64,000 nt of DNA. It comes from Macrococcus epidermidis. GTDB taxonomy: Bacteria; Bacillota; Bacilli; Staphylococcales; Staphylococcaceae. Made by a program: the position numbers and the translations under genes. The DNA lies in contig NZ_PZJH01000001.1 of NCBI RefSeq assembly GCF_003259695.1, positions 868,001 to 932,000 of the forward strand, given 5' to 3'. A model generated the notes under the pieces. That model saw only the letters and a list, made by a program, of their open reading frames with translations, made no database searches and was not told the DNA's origin. The first letter of the stretch is position 1, and each line of letters starts with the position of its first letter. This document shows, piece by piece, positions 1-8,869 of the stretch.

Positions 1-879
1 ACCTAAGTGATATTTAACATCACTTGTCCAACCTTTAGTGACCACTAACGAACCATCTTCCGGCAAAAATTTCATAGGGTCGGTATGCATAAACTCAGAT
101 AACATCATTTCGTACGGCTTTTCTAAAATGTGTGTTAATACATTTAAACGACCTCGGTGTGCCATACCTATTTCAATATTTTTGATGTTTTCTTTGTTTC
201 CAATACGCAATACTTGCTCTAACATTGGTACTAAAGCATCTACACCTTCAATAGAGAAACGTTTTGCTCCTACAAAATTTTTATGGATATATTTTTCAAA
301 GCCTTCAACGTGTGCAAGACTCTTTAATAGATTAATCTTTTCATCTTTACTTAATTGATGATGCTCACGTGATTCGATTTGTTCAATTAACCATTCACGT
401 TCATAAGCATCATTTATATGTGAAATTTCAAAACCAATTGTACTTTGATAAGCCGCTTGTAGATGAATGATTGCTTCTAATGCATTGGCAAATTTTTGAG
501 CATATTGATCAGAAATAAGACCAGCTGGCAAAGATTTCAAATCTTCTTCTGACAGATTAAAATCCTCAAGCGATAATGCTGGCAAATTTTCTCTCTGTGG
601 ACGGTATAATGGATATATATCAGCTGTAAGATGCCCATACAATCTAATATTATCGATTAACTTTAACACACGCTTAACTTTTTCAGTATCGGCATTACCT
701 GCACTAGTTGCATTGCCTGATTGTGCTGATTGCCCCCCCTGAATACTTGAAAATAAAACTTGTAACTCATCAGATACCGACGATGGATCCACTAGATATT
801 GATCGAACATGTCTAAAAGAATACCTAAGTTCGTTCCAAATCTAGGTGGTGCTTCATCTAGGTTTTTACCTTTTGTCAT
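1..879 (-). CDS. odhA: 2-oxoglutarate dehydrogenase E1 component, N-terminal part (gene runs off the window)
   Basis: Thiamine-diphosphate E1 subunit of the TCA-cycle 2-oxoglutarate dehydrogenase complex. Reading the minus strand from ATG at 879 gives 293 uninterrupted codons to the window edge, starting [17 protein letters not shown] and containing [11 protein letters not shown] and [12 protein letters not shown], the conserved opening of the E1 thiamine-diphosphate domain. A strong GGAGGG ribosome site lies 7 bases before the ATG. A run of seven C (735-741 on the plus strand) looks like a frameshift risk, but the frame stays open through it. The C-terminal two thirds and the expected odhB partner lie outside. 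The gene follows arlS with a 94-base gap that holds its own promoter and a cre-like site. Confidence 0.93.
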   Translation of the reverse strand, partial: MTKGKNLDEAPPRFGTNLGILLDMFDQYLVDPSSVSDELQVLFSSIQGGQSAQSGNATSAGNADTEKVKRVLKLIDNIRLYGHLTADIYPLYRPQRENLPALSLEDFNLSEEDLKSLPAGLISDQYAQKFANALEAIIHLQAAYQSTIGFEISHINDAYEREWLIEQIESREHHQLSKDEKINLLKSLAHVEGFEKYIHKNFVGAKRFSIEGVDALVPMLEQVLRIGNKENIKNIEIGMAHRGRLNVLTHILEKPYEMMLSEFMHTDPMKFLPEDGSLVVTKGWTSDVKYHLG

Positions 880-901
880 GGTTCCACCCTCCATTTAATT
901 A

Positions 902-917
902 AATAAAACGTTTACAT
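902..917 (-). promoter_or_regulatory. cre-like CcpA operator in odhA leader
   Basis: On the minus strand the 16 bases read ATGTAAACGTTTTATT. This fits the catabolite-responsive element consensus WTGNAANCGNWNNCWW with one mismatch (A instead of C at position 14). It lies at about the predicted transcription start of odhA, a position where CcpA binding would block transcription. Catabolite repression of TCA-cycle genes by CcpA is established in Bacillus and Staphylococcus. Its action here is inferred. Confidence 0.6.
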
Positions 918-921
918 AGCT

Positions 922-950
922 ATTTTAACAAAGCAAAGCACGAAATTAAA
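922..950 (-). promoter_or_regulatory. Putative odhA promoter
   Basis: The minus strand shows TTTAAT, a 17-base spacer, then TAAAAT, about 43 bases before the odhA ATG. The -10 is good and the -35 is weak. Its position immediately upstream of the cre-like site supports it. Confidence 0.45.
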
Positions 951-973
951 GGGGAAAAACATATCTTTGTGAA

Positions 974-2350
974 TTATATTGTACGTATCGGGAATTGTAT
1001 AATAACTTTTGTAAATTGATTGACTTCACTTTCTATCTTCACTTGTCCTTTATATGTTTCGATTAACTTTTTAGCGATCGATAAACCCAAACCATTTCCA
1101 CCTTTACTTCTTGCTCTTGATTTATCAACACGATAAAAACGATCAAATATATTCGGAATATCTTCTTTTGGAATACCTTCTCCATTATCGATAATTTCAA
1201 TCTGAACTAATTTATTCTTCAAAGAGGTACGAAGTACAATATGTTTATTAATCTGATCATATTTCATCGCATTATCCAGAAAAATCAGTAAAATTTGTTC
1301 AAAATGAAAACGATTGATATTCAGCTTAATCTGTTCATGAGTTGAATGATATTCAAACATATAATCGTCTTTTAACTGTTGTATGGAATGAATTCTACCT
1401 TGAATTTCTGCATTGATATCAATATTTTCAATCTGCTTTGTTTCTAATAAATTTGAGTCTTTCGATAATAATAACAATTCTTCTACAAGTTTATTAATAC
1501 GATTCATCTCCTCCAATGAGATAGAGAGAGATTCTTCTAATATTTCGGGATTATTTTTCCCCCATCTTTGTATGAGATTTAAATGACCATTAACAATCTG
1601 TAGTGGTGTACGAAGCTCATGACTTGCATCTTCTACAAATTGTTTCTGCTGTTCAAAGCTTGATTCCAGCTGACTCATCATCTCATTAAATGTGTCAATC
1701 ATATCATCCGTTTCATAGTAACTCGTAGAGACTTGCAGTTTATTTTGAAAACCATCTCTTTTAATTTGATTCATCTTACTCGAAAGTCTTCGAATAGGCT
1801 TTGTAATCTGATTAGAAAATAAAAAACTGATTAAAGCCGTCATAAATAAAGCTGTAAGCCCAAAAAAACTACACAGCAATATAAGAAATTGCATCACATT
1901 AAAGTAATCATCCAGAGAACGTGCAACGGTAATATAGCCGTTATAATGTTCGTTGTGAAATGGCGTTGACATTAATAAGAATTGTCTTTCTCCAATTTTT
2001 TTCTGAACAAGACTGCGTTCATTTGTCTTTATAACTGGTAGATTAAAGTCGTAACTAGAATTCGTACTGACATCATAAATACTATTTCCATCAAGATTAT
2101 ACAAAAATACTTTTTCATTTTTATTGATTGCACGGTAAATATCTGACTGTGTCACTTCGCCAGTCGTTTTTTCTTCAAATAGATTAGAAATATCCGTGAC
2201 ACTTTTCCTTAGATCTTCTACTTCCTGCTCTTTTTGGTATGTACTGATTAAAAATATTATGAATAGGCTAAAAATCATAAAAATGATAAATGTCAGTGTC
2301 GTTGTTAAGACAGTCCATTTAGAGCGTAATGATTGTGATTTCGTATTCAT
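974..2350 (-). CDS. arlS: Sensor histidine kinase ArlS
   Basis: Membrane sensor kinase of the ArlRS two-component system, which in S. aureus controls autolysis, adhesion and virulence regulators. The 458 residues show two membrane segments (about 15-37 and 152-178) around an extracellular sensor loop, then a HAMP linker. The DHp phosphoacceptor is in [13 protein letters not shown] (His about 244). The C-terminal ATPase has the N box around DNAMKYDQ and the G1 box DNGEGIP. Its start overlaps the arlR stop by 4 bases, so the pair is translationally coupled. Length and domain order match the family; nothing appears truncated. Confidence 0.95.
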   Translation of the reverse strand: MNTKSQSLRSKWTVLTTTLTFIIFMIFSLFIIFLISTYQKEQEVEDLRKSVTDISNLFEEKTTGEVTQSDIYRAINKNEKVFLYNLDGNSIYDVSTNSSYDFNLPVIKTNERSLVQKKIGERQFLLMSTPFHNEHYNGYITVARSLDDYFNVMQFLILLCSFFGLTALFMTALISFLFSNQITKPIRRLSSKMNQIKRDGFQNKLQVSTSYYETDDMIDTFNEMMSQLESSFEQQKQFVEDASHELRTPLQIVNGHLNLIQRWGKNNPEILEESLSISLEEMNRINKLVEELLLLSKDSNLLETKQIENIDINAEIQGRIHSIQQLKDDYMFEYHSTHEQIKLNINRFHFEQILLIFLDNAMKYDQINKHIVLRTSLKNKLVQIEIIDNGEGIPKEDIPNIFDRFYRVDKSRARSKGGNGLGLSIAKKLIETYKGQVKIESEVNQFTKVIIQFPIRTI

Positions 2351-3027
2351 CGTATGACATAACCTACGCCGCGGACGGTTTCTATCAGCTTATGATATTG
2401 AAATGGTTTAAGTTTATTTCTTAAATATCTTATGTACACATCAACTACATTTGTCTCAACTTCACTTTCATAACCCCAGACACTTGTCAGAATCTGTTCT
2501 CTAGTCAATACATGTTTTTTATTCTCTACAAGTAGCTTAAGCAGTTCAAATTCAGTCTTTGTTAATTCAAGTACTTTTTCGTCAATCGAAACTGAGAATG
2601 CATCAAGATTGATCTTCATTTGATCAATTTGTAAGATATTTTCTTCAACAATATCATTCTTCGGTTGCTGTTGACGACGTAAAATCACCCTTATTCTCGC
2701 AAGTAACTCTTCTATATCAAAAGGTTTTACGATATAATCATCTGCACCATAATCCAAACCAATGACTTTATCGTAAGTATCACCTTTCGCTGTAATTATA
2801 ATTACTGGAGTATCTTTCACTTTTCTAAGTTTCCTACATACTTCTAAGCCATTAATTTTAGGTAGCATTAAATCCAAAAGTATACAGTCATAGTCATTTC
2901 TTATTGCTTCTTCAAGTCCAGCTTCACCATCATAAACGACACCGACATCATAACTTTCATGCATCAATTCTAACTGAATAAAACGGGCTAAATTTTCTTC
3001 ATCTTCTATAATTAAAATACTATGCAA
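2347..3027 (-). CDS. arlR: Response regulator ArlR (OmpR family)
   Basis: DNA-binding response regulator partner of ArlS. The 226 residues comprise a receiver domain (about 1-118) with the acidic pair EDE near the N-terminus, the phosphoacceptor Asp in LLDLMLP (about residue 52) and the KPF motif near residue 102. A C-terminal OmpR/PhoB winged helix ends in the typical [10 protein letters not shown]. The gene lies 19 bases after a GNAT acetyltransferase gene and overlaps arlS by 4 bases, so all three are probably cotranscribed. In S. aureus no acetyltransferase gene precedes arlR. Confidence 0.95.
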   Translation of the reverse strand: MHSILIIEDEENLARFIQLELMHESYDVGVVYDGEAGLEEAIRNDYDCILLDLMLPKINGLEVCRKLRKVKDTPVIIITAKGDTYDKVIGLDYGADDYIVKPFDIEELLARIRVILRRQQQPKNDIVEENILQIDQMKINLDAFSVSIDEKVLELTKTEFELLKLLVENKKHVLTREQILTSVWGYESEVETNVVDVYIRYLRNKLKPFQYHKLIETVRGVGYVIR

Positions 3028-3046
3028 ATCACCAACTCCTAAAAAG

Positions 3047-3646
3047 CTATTTCTTGTTGTATTTCTCCTGAATTTGTTTAATATTTTCTTTCACATCTGG
3101 CCATTCATCATCAATGATTGAATAAATAATTAAATTTCTTCTCACACCATCTAGATTACGTTCTTTACGAATAACACCTTCTTTTTGAAAACCTAATCGT
3201 TCTATCGCTCTATTAGAACGTTCATTGCGCTCATCTGCTCTAATTTGAACACGTACCATATTTAATGTTTCAAAACAGAATTCCAATAGTAAAAACTTAC
3301 TATCTGTATTAACATAAGTTTTTTGTGCTTTCACACCAAACCAGGTCGTTCCAATTTCACAACTATCATTATCATAATCTATCTCTTTTATTCGCGTAGA
3401 ACCAACTACTTCATTTGTTTCTTTCATTACGACGATAAAAGGAATAGATTTCATCTTTTCTCTTAAATGCACCGCGTCAATGACCCATTGTTCCATTAAA
3501 TCCATATCTGTCGCTTTAAATAACATATAACTCCAAATTGATTCATGGTTGATTTCATGAAGATCTTTCGCATGTTCAATTTGCATCGGTATTAATTTAA
3601 TTCTTTCATTCTCTAACACGACAGATTCAAATACGTTAATTGTCAC
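3047..3646 (-). CDS. GNAT family N-acetyltransferase (RimJ/RimL type)
   Basis: Predicted acetyl-CoA-dependent N-acetyltransferase of 199 residues; substrate unknown. The RimJ/RimL-like pattern is visible: an N-terminal [11 protein letters not shown] strand, a central [12 protein letters not shown] strand, [20 protein letters not shown] in place of the usual acetyl-CoA loop, and the C-terminal [19 protein letters not shown]. The start is GTG at 3646 with AAGGTG upstream; no in-frame ATG is close. It stands directly before arlR (19-base gap) and after the terminator of the small RNA at 3748-3854, so it may be the first gene of an arl operon in this organism. Confidence 0.82.
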   Translation of the reverse strand: MTINVFESVVLENERIKLIPMQIEHAKDLHEINHESIWSYMLFKATDMDLMEQWVIDAVHLREKMKSIPFIVVMKETNEVVGSTRIKEIDYDNDSCEIGTTWFGVKAQKTYVNTDSKFLLLEFCFETLNMVRVQIRADERNERSNRAIERLGFQKEGVIRKERNLDGVRRNLIIYSIIDDEWPDVKENIKQIQEKYNKK

Positions 3647-3747
3647 TGTGGCACCTTCTTTTTCTGTGATATAGCAAAATCATATCAAGAAATTAAGAAA
3701 ATTCATATGTTTATGATTAAAATTTACAAAGAAATAAAAATCAACAC

Positions 3748-3778
3748 AAAAAACTCCTGACTGGGCAAAGTCAGGAGT
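3748..3778 (-). terminator. Intrinsic terminator of the IsrR-like RNA
   Basis: ACTCCTGACT (3753-3762) pairs perfectly with AGTCAGGAGT (3769-3778) around a 6-base loop. In the minus direction six T follow. It closes the small RNA unit before the acetyltransferase-arlRS operon. Confidence 0.9.
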
Positions 3779-3854
3779 GTATGGGCAAAATATTGGGGGG
3801 TTAATTGAAAATGTTCTACTAGAGGGGGAACTCTTCAATTGAGAACCATTTTCA
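3748..3854 (-). ncRNA. isrR: IsrR-like Fur-regulated small RNA
   Basis: A roughly 107-base transcription unit without an ORF, read on the minus strand. It has a near-consensus promoter, two Fur boxes, a 5' long-range stem (3842-3855 with 3805-3817, one base unpaired) and a perfect 10-bp terminator hairpin followed by T6. Three C-rich stretches are predicted unpaired or in loops: UUCCCCCUCU (3821-3830), AACCCCCCAA (3793-3802) and UUGCCC in the terminator loop (3763-3768). S. aureus IsrR is a Fur-repressed iron-sparing sRNA encoded between arlR and pgpB. It carries several C-rich regions that pair with Shine-Dalgarno sequences. Location, promoter design and C-rich loops all agree; the unit is shorter than the S. 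aureus RNA. Orthology is inferred from these features, not from sequence alignment. Confidence 0.8.
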
Positions 3855-3887
3855 ATAACTATTATACCTTATTGAGAACGATTGTCA
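3840..3887 (-). promoter_or_regulatory. Promoter with two Fur boxes driving the IsrR-like RNA
   Basis: Minus strand: -35 TTGACA (3887-3882), 16-base spacer, -10 TATAAT (3866-3861). Two 15-mers of the 7-1-7 Fur type flank and overlap it: 3873-3887 (TGAGAACGATTGTCA on plus) over the -35 and 3840-3854 (TGAGAACCATTTTCA on plus) over the start point. Compared with TGATAATNATTATCA they differ at 3 positions each. The upstream box and the -35 lie inside the last codons of the PAP2 phosphatase gene. This placement would give tight iron-dependent repression. Confidence 0.8.
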
Positions 3888-4489
3888 ATTACTTTATGCA
3901 AAATTGTTTGAGATAAAAGAATACAAACAATACCACCTACAATTCCGGCAATGATATCTGTCGGATAATGAACACCTAGATAGACTCTACTTGAAGAAAT
4001 CATGATAATTGTAAACACACATAATCCAATCAAATATGGTTTTAACTTACGATCACTTTTACTAAAAAGATATGCGAGGCTTCCAAAAAATGCGGTTGAC
4101 CCCATTGCATGACCACTCGGGAAGCTAAATCCAGTAATATCGATTAGACGAAGTAAAGTTGGACGTTCTCTATCGAAAATATTCTTTAATAAAGGATTTA
4201 ATGTACCTGATAGAATCATAGATAGTGCAAAAAATAACGCTTCTATCTTTAATTTTTTCAGCATAAGATATGCAACTACTAGTAAACTTAATGCTATCAT
4301 TGCCCAGACTTCACCCACTTTAGTAAATCCGAGCATGATAGACGTTGTAATAAAACTTTCAGAAGAATATATAAATTCATATACTTCATTATCAATCCAT
4401 TTACCTAGTCTTGATTCATGGAAAAAAGCTATTACGCCAAAAATAAAACTAAATATTAAAATTAAGGTAATTCTTCTCGCTCTCGACAT
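3869..4489 (-). CDS. pgpB: PAP2-family membrane phosphatase
   Basis: Membrane phosphatase of the type-2 phosphatidic acid phosphatase family, probably acting on phosphatidylglycerophosphate or undecaprenyl pyrophosphate; substrate not determinable here. All three catalytic motifs are present: KNIFDRERP, FPSGHAMGS, and SRVYLGVHYPTD with the nucleophilic His. Five to six hydrophobic segments are visible. I chose ATG 4489 because AGGAGAGA lies 5 bases upstream and overlaps the murG stop; longer in-frame starts at 4510 or 4513 would bury that site in the coding region. The last codons overlap the promoter and upstream Fur box of the IsrR-like RNA. Confidence 0.87.
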   Translation of the reverse strand: MSRARRITLILIFSFIFGVIAFFHESRLGKWIDNEVYEFIYSSESFITTSIMLGFTKVGEVWAMIALSLLVVAYLMLKKLKIEALFFALSMILSGTLNPLLKNIFDRERPTLLRLIDITGFSFPSGHAMGSTAFFGSLAYLFSKSDRKLKPYLIGLCVFTIIMISSSRVYLGVHYPTDIIAGIVGGIVCILLSQTILHKVIDNRSQ

Positions 4490-4499
4490 ATTATCTCTC

Positions 4500-5564
4500 C
4501 TACTTGGCATCAAATATAATTTTTTCTAAAAGGGTTTCTGCTGTATATGTAACCTGTTCAGCATGCATTTTATTTTTTATTTCAGAATAATTTTTTTCTA
4601 CTTTTTCAATCGTATTGATTATATTCTGACTATTTAATTCAGATTCATGTAAAACTTCTGCAAAACCTTTAGATTTAAAAATCTTGGCATTTTCAATTTG
4701 ATCGCCTCGGCTTTGATCTAAACCGAGTGGAATTAATATCATCGGTTTCTTTAATGCTAAAAATTCATAAAGTGCGTTTGAACCAGCACGTGAAATCATA
4801 ATATCTGTAATTTTGTAAAGATGCATTAACTCTTCAGAGACAAATTCTCTCTGATAATAACCATTTTTTTGAATTGAAATATCTAGATTACCACGACCCA
4901 CAAGATGTATAATTTGATATTTTTTTAATAAAATATCTAAATTATCTCGTACAACTTGATTAATAATCTTAGAACCAAGTGAACCACCCATAATCATAAG
5001 TACTTTCTTATCACGATTAAATTGTGTGATTTGATAAGCTTTTAAAGCGTCTCCAGAAAATAAATCATCGCGAATAATACCGCCAACATAATCAGATTTT
5101 TCTCTAGGAACATATTTTAAAGTTTCTTCAAATGTCGTATAGAATCTATTCGCGAACTTTAATGCTAATTTATTAGCGAGTCCTGGTGTTACATCAGATT
5201 CATGGATAATAGTTTTAATATTAAGCATTTTTGCAGCAATTGTAACAGGAACAGCAACAAATCCACCTTTTGAAAATACTATATCCGGTTTTTCTCTTTT
5301 TAAAACACGCAATGCATCTAATACGCCTTTTTGAACTTTAAAGATATCCTTAAGATTTTCAGCAGAGATATATCTGCGTAATTTTCCACTCGAGATGCCA
5401 TAATATTTAACGTTTGGAAATCGTTTTGTAATTTCATCTTTTTCTATCCCATTTTTAGAACCGATATATATACATTCAATCCTCTGCGCTTCTGCTTTAG
5501 GAATTAAAGCCATGTTAACAGCGACATGACCAATCGTTCCCCCACCCGTAAATGCAATTTTCAT
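4500..5564 (-). CDS. murG: UDP-GlcNAc:lipid I GlcNAc transferase MurG
   Basis: Peripheral membrane glycosyltransferase that converts lipid I to lipid II in peptidoglycan synthesis. The N-terminus MKIAFTGGGTIGHV carries the G-loop. FSKGGFVAVP, HESDVTPGLANK and the donor-site segments MGGSLGSK and SRAGSNALYEF follow, as in staphylococcal MurG. The start is placed at ATG 5564, since GGAG sits 8 bases before it; the in-frame GTG at 5573 directly abuts that GGAG. The gene follows ctpA by 13 bases and its stop TAG forms part of the ribosome site of the downstream phosphatase gene. Confidence 0.94.
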   Translation of the reverse strand: MKIAFTGGGTIGHVAVNMALIPKAEAQRIECIYIGSKNGIEKDEITKRFPNVKYYGISSGKLRRYISAENLKDIFKVQKGVLDALRVLKREKPDIVFSKGGFVAVPVTIAAKMLNIKTIIHESDVTPGLANKLALKFANRFYTTFEETLKYVPREKSDYVGGIIRDDLFSGDALKAYQITQFNRDKKVLMIMGGSLGSKIINQVVRDNLDILLKKYQIIHLVGRGNLDISIQKNGYYQREFVSEELMHLYKITDIMISRAGSNALYEFLALKKPMILIPLGLDQSRGDQIENAKIFKSKGFAEVLHESELNSQNIINTIEKVEKNYSEIKNKMHAEQVTYTAETLLEKIIFDAK

Positions 5565-5577
5565 TCTTTTCACTCCA

Positions 5578-7059
5578 TTATTTTGATTTTGCTTCTTTTA
5601 TTGCTGTTTTTAATTGTGTATCATCAGTCTGAACTTTTTTCATTAATAATTCAGTAAACTTTTCAGTTGTTTTGCCACTGAATTGACCATTGATCGTTAA
5701 ATCTTTGTCTGTCTGGAAATCAATAATTGCTTGTTCAGTCTTGCTATCAAATACAGTGTCTATTTTACCAGGATTATACCCTAGAGCTTTTAGTCCTAAC
5801 TCTAAAGATTTAATATTATTACCTTTTTCACCAAGACTCAGCACTGTATCTGGATCTAATATTTGCGCATTCGTATATGCAGGTAATTTTGCTTCAACAT
5901 CTGGTACAATTCCTTTTTTATGAATCCAGTTCTCTTTAGGCGTTAACCATTTCATTTGTGTATATTTCAACCTCGATTTATCTTTATAAGGCGTTGCAGT
6001 CTGAACGATACCTTTACCAAATGATTTCGTTCCAACAATTTCTGATTTATCATTTTCACGCATTGCTTCAGCAAATACTTCTGAAGCACTCGCCGAACCT
6101 TCATTAAGCAGGATCACTGTTTTCAAATCCTTTGTGATTGGATTGGCAGGATTTTTCGCTGTCAGATTCTTTTTATCACCTTGTTTATTTTCTGTATATA
6201 AAATGGTATCACCTTTATCAAGAAACTCATTCGCCATCTTAGTAGCTTCATCCAGATAACCACCAGGATTATTGCGTAAATCAATGACTAAACGTTTCAT
6301 ACCTTTTTCATGCATGTTTTTCAGCGCATCATGAAATTCTGTTGAAGTTTTTTCCTGGAATTTTGTCACTGTAATAATAGCAGTTTTATCTTTTGTAATT
6401 TTTGAAGTAACACTGTTCATATGGATTTTATCACGTGTTATCGTTACTTTAAATGGATCCTGTGACCCACGTTTAATGGTTAAAACGACATCTGTTCCCT
6501 TTTTACCACGTATTTTATTGACAACTTGCTGTGTATTCCATCCTTCAATGGTCTTACCATTAATTGCTAAGATGATATCATTTGGTTTAATACCTGCCTT
6601 ATATGCTGGTGCACCCTTAATCGGACTTGAGATTAAGATTTTTCCATCCTTTTGTTCAACTTCTGCTCCAATACCTTGAAAATCACCTTGCATCGATTCA
6701 GAAAATTCACTTTGTTCTTTTTCTGTCATATATTCACTATAAGGATCTTTTAATCCACTAACCATCCCTTTAATAGCTGCATCGACGAGGTCTTCTTTTT
6801 TTACATCTTTATAGTAATCCTGGTTTAAAGTATCATAAACATGATAAAGTTTTACAAATTCACTACGTTTCGGAGAATCATCTGTAATGATTTTTTCATT
6901 GCCACTTAAGATTGAGAATGCAGTAATCGCAGCAGTAATGATGATTGTCGACACAATCATCATTATAAATTTAAAAGGGGAAATCACGTAATTTCTTTTT
7001 ATCTTTTTGTCATTTTCTTCATTTGATTGATCAAAATCATTTTTGTCATGGTTCAACAT
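5578..7059 (-). CDS. ctpA: S41-family carboxy-terminal processing protease CtpA
   Basis: Membrane-anchored serine protease acting at the cell envelope. In 493 residues it shows one N-terminal membrane anchor (about 28-50), a PDZ domain (about 125-200), and the S41 tail-protease core. The core has the catalytic Ser in EGSASASE (about 322-326) and Lys in KSFGKG (about 349). A C-terminal peptidoglycan-binding domain of the PG_binding_1 type (about 405-465) carries LGLKALGYNPGKIDTVFD. Domain order and length match staphylococcal CtpA. It heads the ctpA-murG-pgpB run. Confidence 0.93.
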   Translation of the reverse strand: MLNHDKNDFDQSNEENDKKIKRNYVISPFKFIMMIVSTIIITAAITAFSILSGNEKIITDDSPKRSEFVKLYHVYDTLNQDYYKDVKKEDLVDAAIKGMVSGLKDPYSEYMTEKEQSEFSESMQGDFQGIGAEVEQKDGKILISSPIKGAPAYKAGIKPNDIILAINGKTIEGWNTQQVVNKIRGKKGTDVVLTIKRGSQDPFKVTITRDKIHMNSVTSKITKDKTAIITVTKFQEKTSTEFHDALKNMHEKGMKRLVIDLRNNPGGYLDEATKMANEFLDKGDTILYTENKQGDKKNLTAKNPANPITKDLKTVILLNEGSASASEVFAEAMRENDKSEIVGTKSFGKGIVQTATPYKDKSRLKYTQMKWLTPKENWIHKKGIVPDVEAKLPAYTNAQILDPDTVLSLGEKGNNIKSLELGLKALGYNPGKIDTVFDSKTEQAIIDFQTDKDLTINGQFSGKTTEKFTELLMKKVQTDDTQLKTAIKEAKSK

Positions 7060-7100
7060 ATTTCACATCCAATTAATTTAAGTTTATTTCAATAGTATAT

Positions 7101-7141
7101 AAAAAAACAAAAAATAAAGCACGTATCAAATGATACATGCT
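7101..7141 (-). terminator. Terminator after yozE
   Basis: AGCACGTATC (7118-7127) and GATACATGCT (7132-7141) form a hairpin with one G-T pair, followed in the minus direction by an A/T-rich tract with many T. It overlaps the yozE stop codon and separates crr-yozE from ctpA. Confidence 0.7.
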
Positions 7142-7361
7142 AAAAATTTAACCATTCCTGATATGCTTCGTACATTTTATCAAATGTAGAAAGTGACATA
7201 TCAGAAGAACCATATTCTTCTATATATGTTGACAATTTTTCAAAATCAAGATTTTCTTTAGGAAACATTAAATCATTGAATACAGCTTCAGCAAAAATAC
7301 CAAATTCATTTTTTGCACCGCGTTCAGTTAATGCGTAATGATAAAAAGAACTTTGCTTCAT
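7140..7361 (-). CDS. YozE SAM-like family protein
   Basis: Small 73-residue protein of the YozE_SAM_like family, function unknown. SFYHYALTERG, an AEAVFNDLMFPKE segment and the closing YEEYGSSD...YEAYQEWLNF layout match staphylococcal and Bacillus homologues. Its start overlaps the crr stop by one base, so it is translated in the same operon as the PTS IIA protein. Confidence 0.82.
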   Translation of the reverse strand: MKQSSFYHYALTERGAKNEFGIFAEAVFNDLMFPKENLDFEKLSTYIEEYGSSDMSLSTFDKMYEAYQEWLNF

Positions 7362-7861
7362 TATTTTACTTCAACTGATAAAACAGTTGTTTCACCACGA
7401 GCTAATAAATCACTATTTAATGTATCCAATTGATTAATCACATCAGAATTTGTAATGATAACTGGTGAAATAATAGATGAAGCTTTTTCTTGAATTAAAT
7501 TAATATCAAAATCTAATAACGCATCACCAACTTTTACTTTATCGCCAGCACTTACTAAAGCGTCAAATCCTTCTCCGTTCATTGCAACAGTTTCTAAACC
7601 AACATGGATAAGTACTTCCAGACCATTATTTGCTTTAATACCAATAGCATGTTTTGTTGGGAATACATTGACGATTTCCCCATCTATTGGGGATACAACT
7701 TTGCCTTCCGAAGGTTCAATACCAAAACCTTCACCCATCATCTTTTGTGCAAACACAGGATCAGGTATATTTTCAATCGCTACATACTTACCTGTAATCG
7801 GCGCCTTAATTTCAATTTTTTTTGAAGCTTCTTCACCTTTACCAAACATTTTTTTGAACAT
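7361..7861 (-). CDS. crr: PTS glucose-specific IIA component
   Basis: Cytoplasmic EIIA-Glc-type phosphocarrier that moves phosphate from HPr-His to a sugar EIIB domain. The 166 residues include the SPIDGEIVNVFPTKHAIGIK strand region with one active-site His and NGLEVLIHVGLETV with the phosphorylated His (about residue 90). It is a stand-alone IIA protein as in other Staphylococcaceae; no EIIB/EIIC gene is near. A 58-base gap separates it from msrB, so it may have its own promoter. Confidence 0.9.
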   Translation of the reverse strand: MFKKMFGKGEEASKKIEIKAPITGKYVAIENIPDPVFAQKMMGEGFGIEPSEGKVVSPIDGEIVNVFPTKHAIGIKANNGLEVLIHVGLETVAMNGEGFDALVSAGDKVKVGDALLDFDINLIQEKASSIISPVIITNSDVINQLDTLNSDLLARGETTVLSVEVK

Positions 7862-7919
7862 AATAATTCCTCCAATACAAATTTATTTTGTTAATTATGT
7901 TTATCATACCCAATAAATA

Positions 7920-8345
7920 TTAATCTAATACTTTTATATACTCAGAATAACCTAATGCTTCTAATTTCTCGTATGGTATAAATTGAATACTTGCTGAATT
8001 AATACAGTATCTTAATCCACCTTTATCTTTTGGACCATCGTTAAATACATGACCAAGATGAATATCACTAAGTTCAGTTCTGACCTCTGTTCGTGTCATT
8101 CCGAAAGACTTATCGACTAATTCAATAATCTCTTCATCACTTATTGCTTTTGAAAAAGATGGCCATCCACAAGAAGAATCAAATTTATCATTTGAAGTAA
8201 ATAGCGGTTTTCCGCTCACTTTATCCACATATATCCCTTTTTCAAAATGATTCCAGTATTCATTTTCAAATGGTGGCTCAGTACCATTTTGCTTCGTAAC
8301 GTAATATTCCATTTCATTTAGTTCATTGATATCTTTTTTAAGCAT
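7920..8345 (-). CDS. msrB: Peptide methionine (R)-S-oxide reductase MsrB
   Basis: Repairs the R epimer of methionine sulfoxide in oxidised proteins using thioredoxin. The 141 residues contain [43 protein letters not shown] and the catalytic Cys in [12 protein letters not shown]. The two structural-zinc CxxC pairs of E. coli MsrB are absent. A longer reading frame extends to 8408, but the family N-terminus is [11 protein letters not shown], so ATG 8345 is used. It overlaps the msrA stop by 8 bases, typical of the coupled msrA-msrB pair. Confidence 0.92.
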   Translation of the reverse strand: MLKKDINELNEMEYYVTKQNGTEPPFENEYWNHFEKGIYVDKVSGKPLFTSNDKFDSSCGWPSFSKAISDEEIIELVDKSFGMTRTEVRTELSDIHLGHVFNDGPKDKGGLRYCINSASIQFIPYEKLEALGYSEYIKVLD

Positions 8346-8865
8346 CCTGTTCACCCCAGTGTGATTTAATAAATCCTTTTCGTCCAGAACCCTCACTGTA
8401 CGCAGCATAATGTGAAGGTGCTTTTTTATAATAATCCTGATGATATGCTTCTGCAGGATAAAAATTTTTATACGGTATTATTGGTGTAGATACCGGTTTT
8501 TTAAATATTTTAGCTTCATTTAACTTTTGAATCACTGTTTCTGCGATTTGTTTTTGTTCATCGTTATGAATAAAAATTGCTGGTGTATAACTTTCGCCTC
8601 TATCAAAGAATTGTCCTTCGTTATCAGTAGGATCAAAAGTTTTAAAGTATATATCCAGAATTTCCTGGTAACTTATAATATTTTCATCATAAGAGATTTG
8701 AACTGCTTCACGGTGACCAGTAGTATTTGTACAAACCGCTTCGTAAGTAGGATTTTCTACGTGTCCACCACTATACCCACTCACTACAGACATGATACCA
8801 TTAAACTGGTGAAATGGTTTAACCATACACCAAAAGCATCCACCTGCTAAAGTTGCTAATGCCAT
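8338..8865 (-). CDS. msrA: Peptide methionine (S)-S-oxide reductase MsrA
   Basis: Reduces S-methionine sulfoxide. The 175 residues begin [13 protein letters not shown], with the catalytic Cys in the GCFWC signature. [15 protein letters not shown] and YQDYYKK are also conserved family segments. It is the upstream partner of msrB with overlapping ends, and follows ypmS by 4 bases, so it is likely part of the degV-ypmS-msrAB run. Confidence 0.93.
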   Translation of the reverse strand: MALATLAGGCFWCMVKPFHQFNGIMSVVSGYSGGHVENPTYEAVCTNTTGHREAVQISYDENIISYQEILDIYFKTFDPTDNEGQFFDRGESYTPAIFIHNDEQKQIAETVIQKLNEAKIFKKPVSTPIIPYKNFYPAEAYHQDYYKKAPSHYAAYSEGSGRKGFIKSHWGEQDA

Positions 8866-8869
8866 CCAA

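Noticed and set aside
735-741. Seven-C run in odhA as a possible frameshift
   Set aside because: Translation through the run stays open and matches the E1 protein on both sides.
8346-8408. N-terminally extended msrB
   Set aside because: The extra 21 codons lie inside msrA and do not belong to the MsrB fold.
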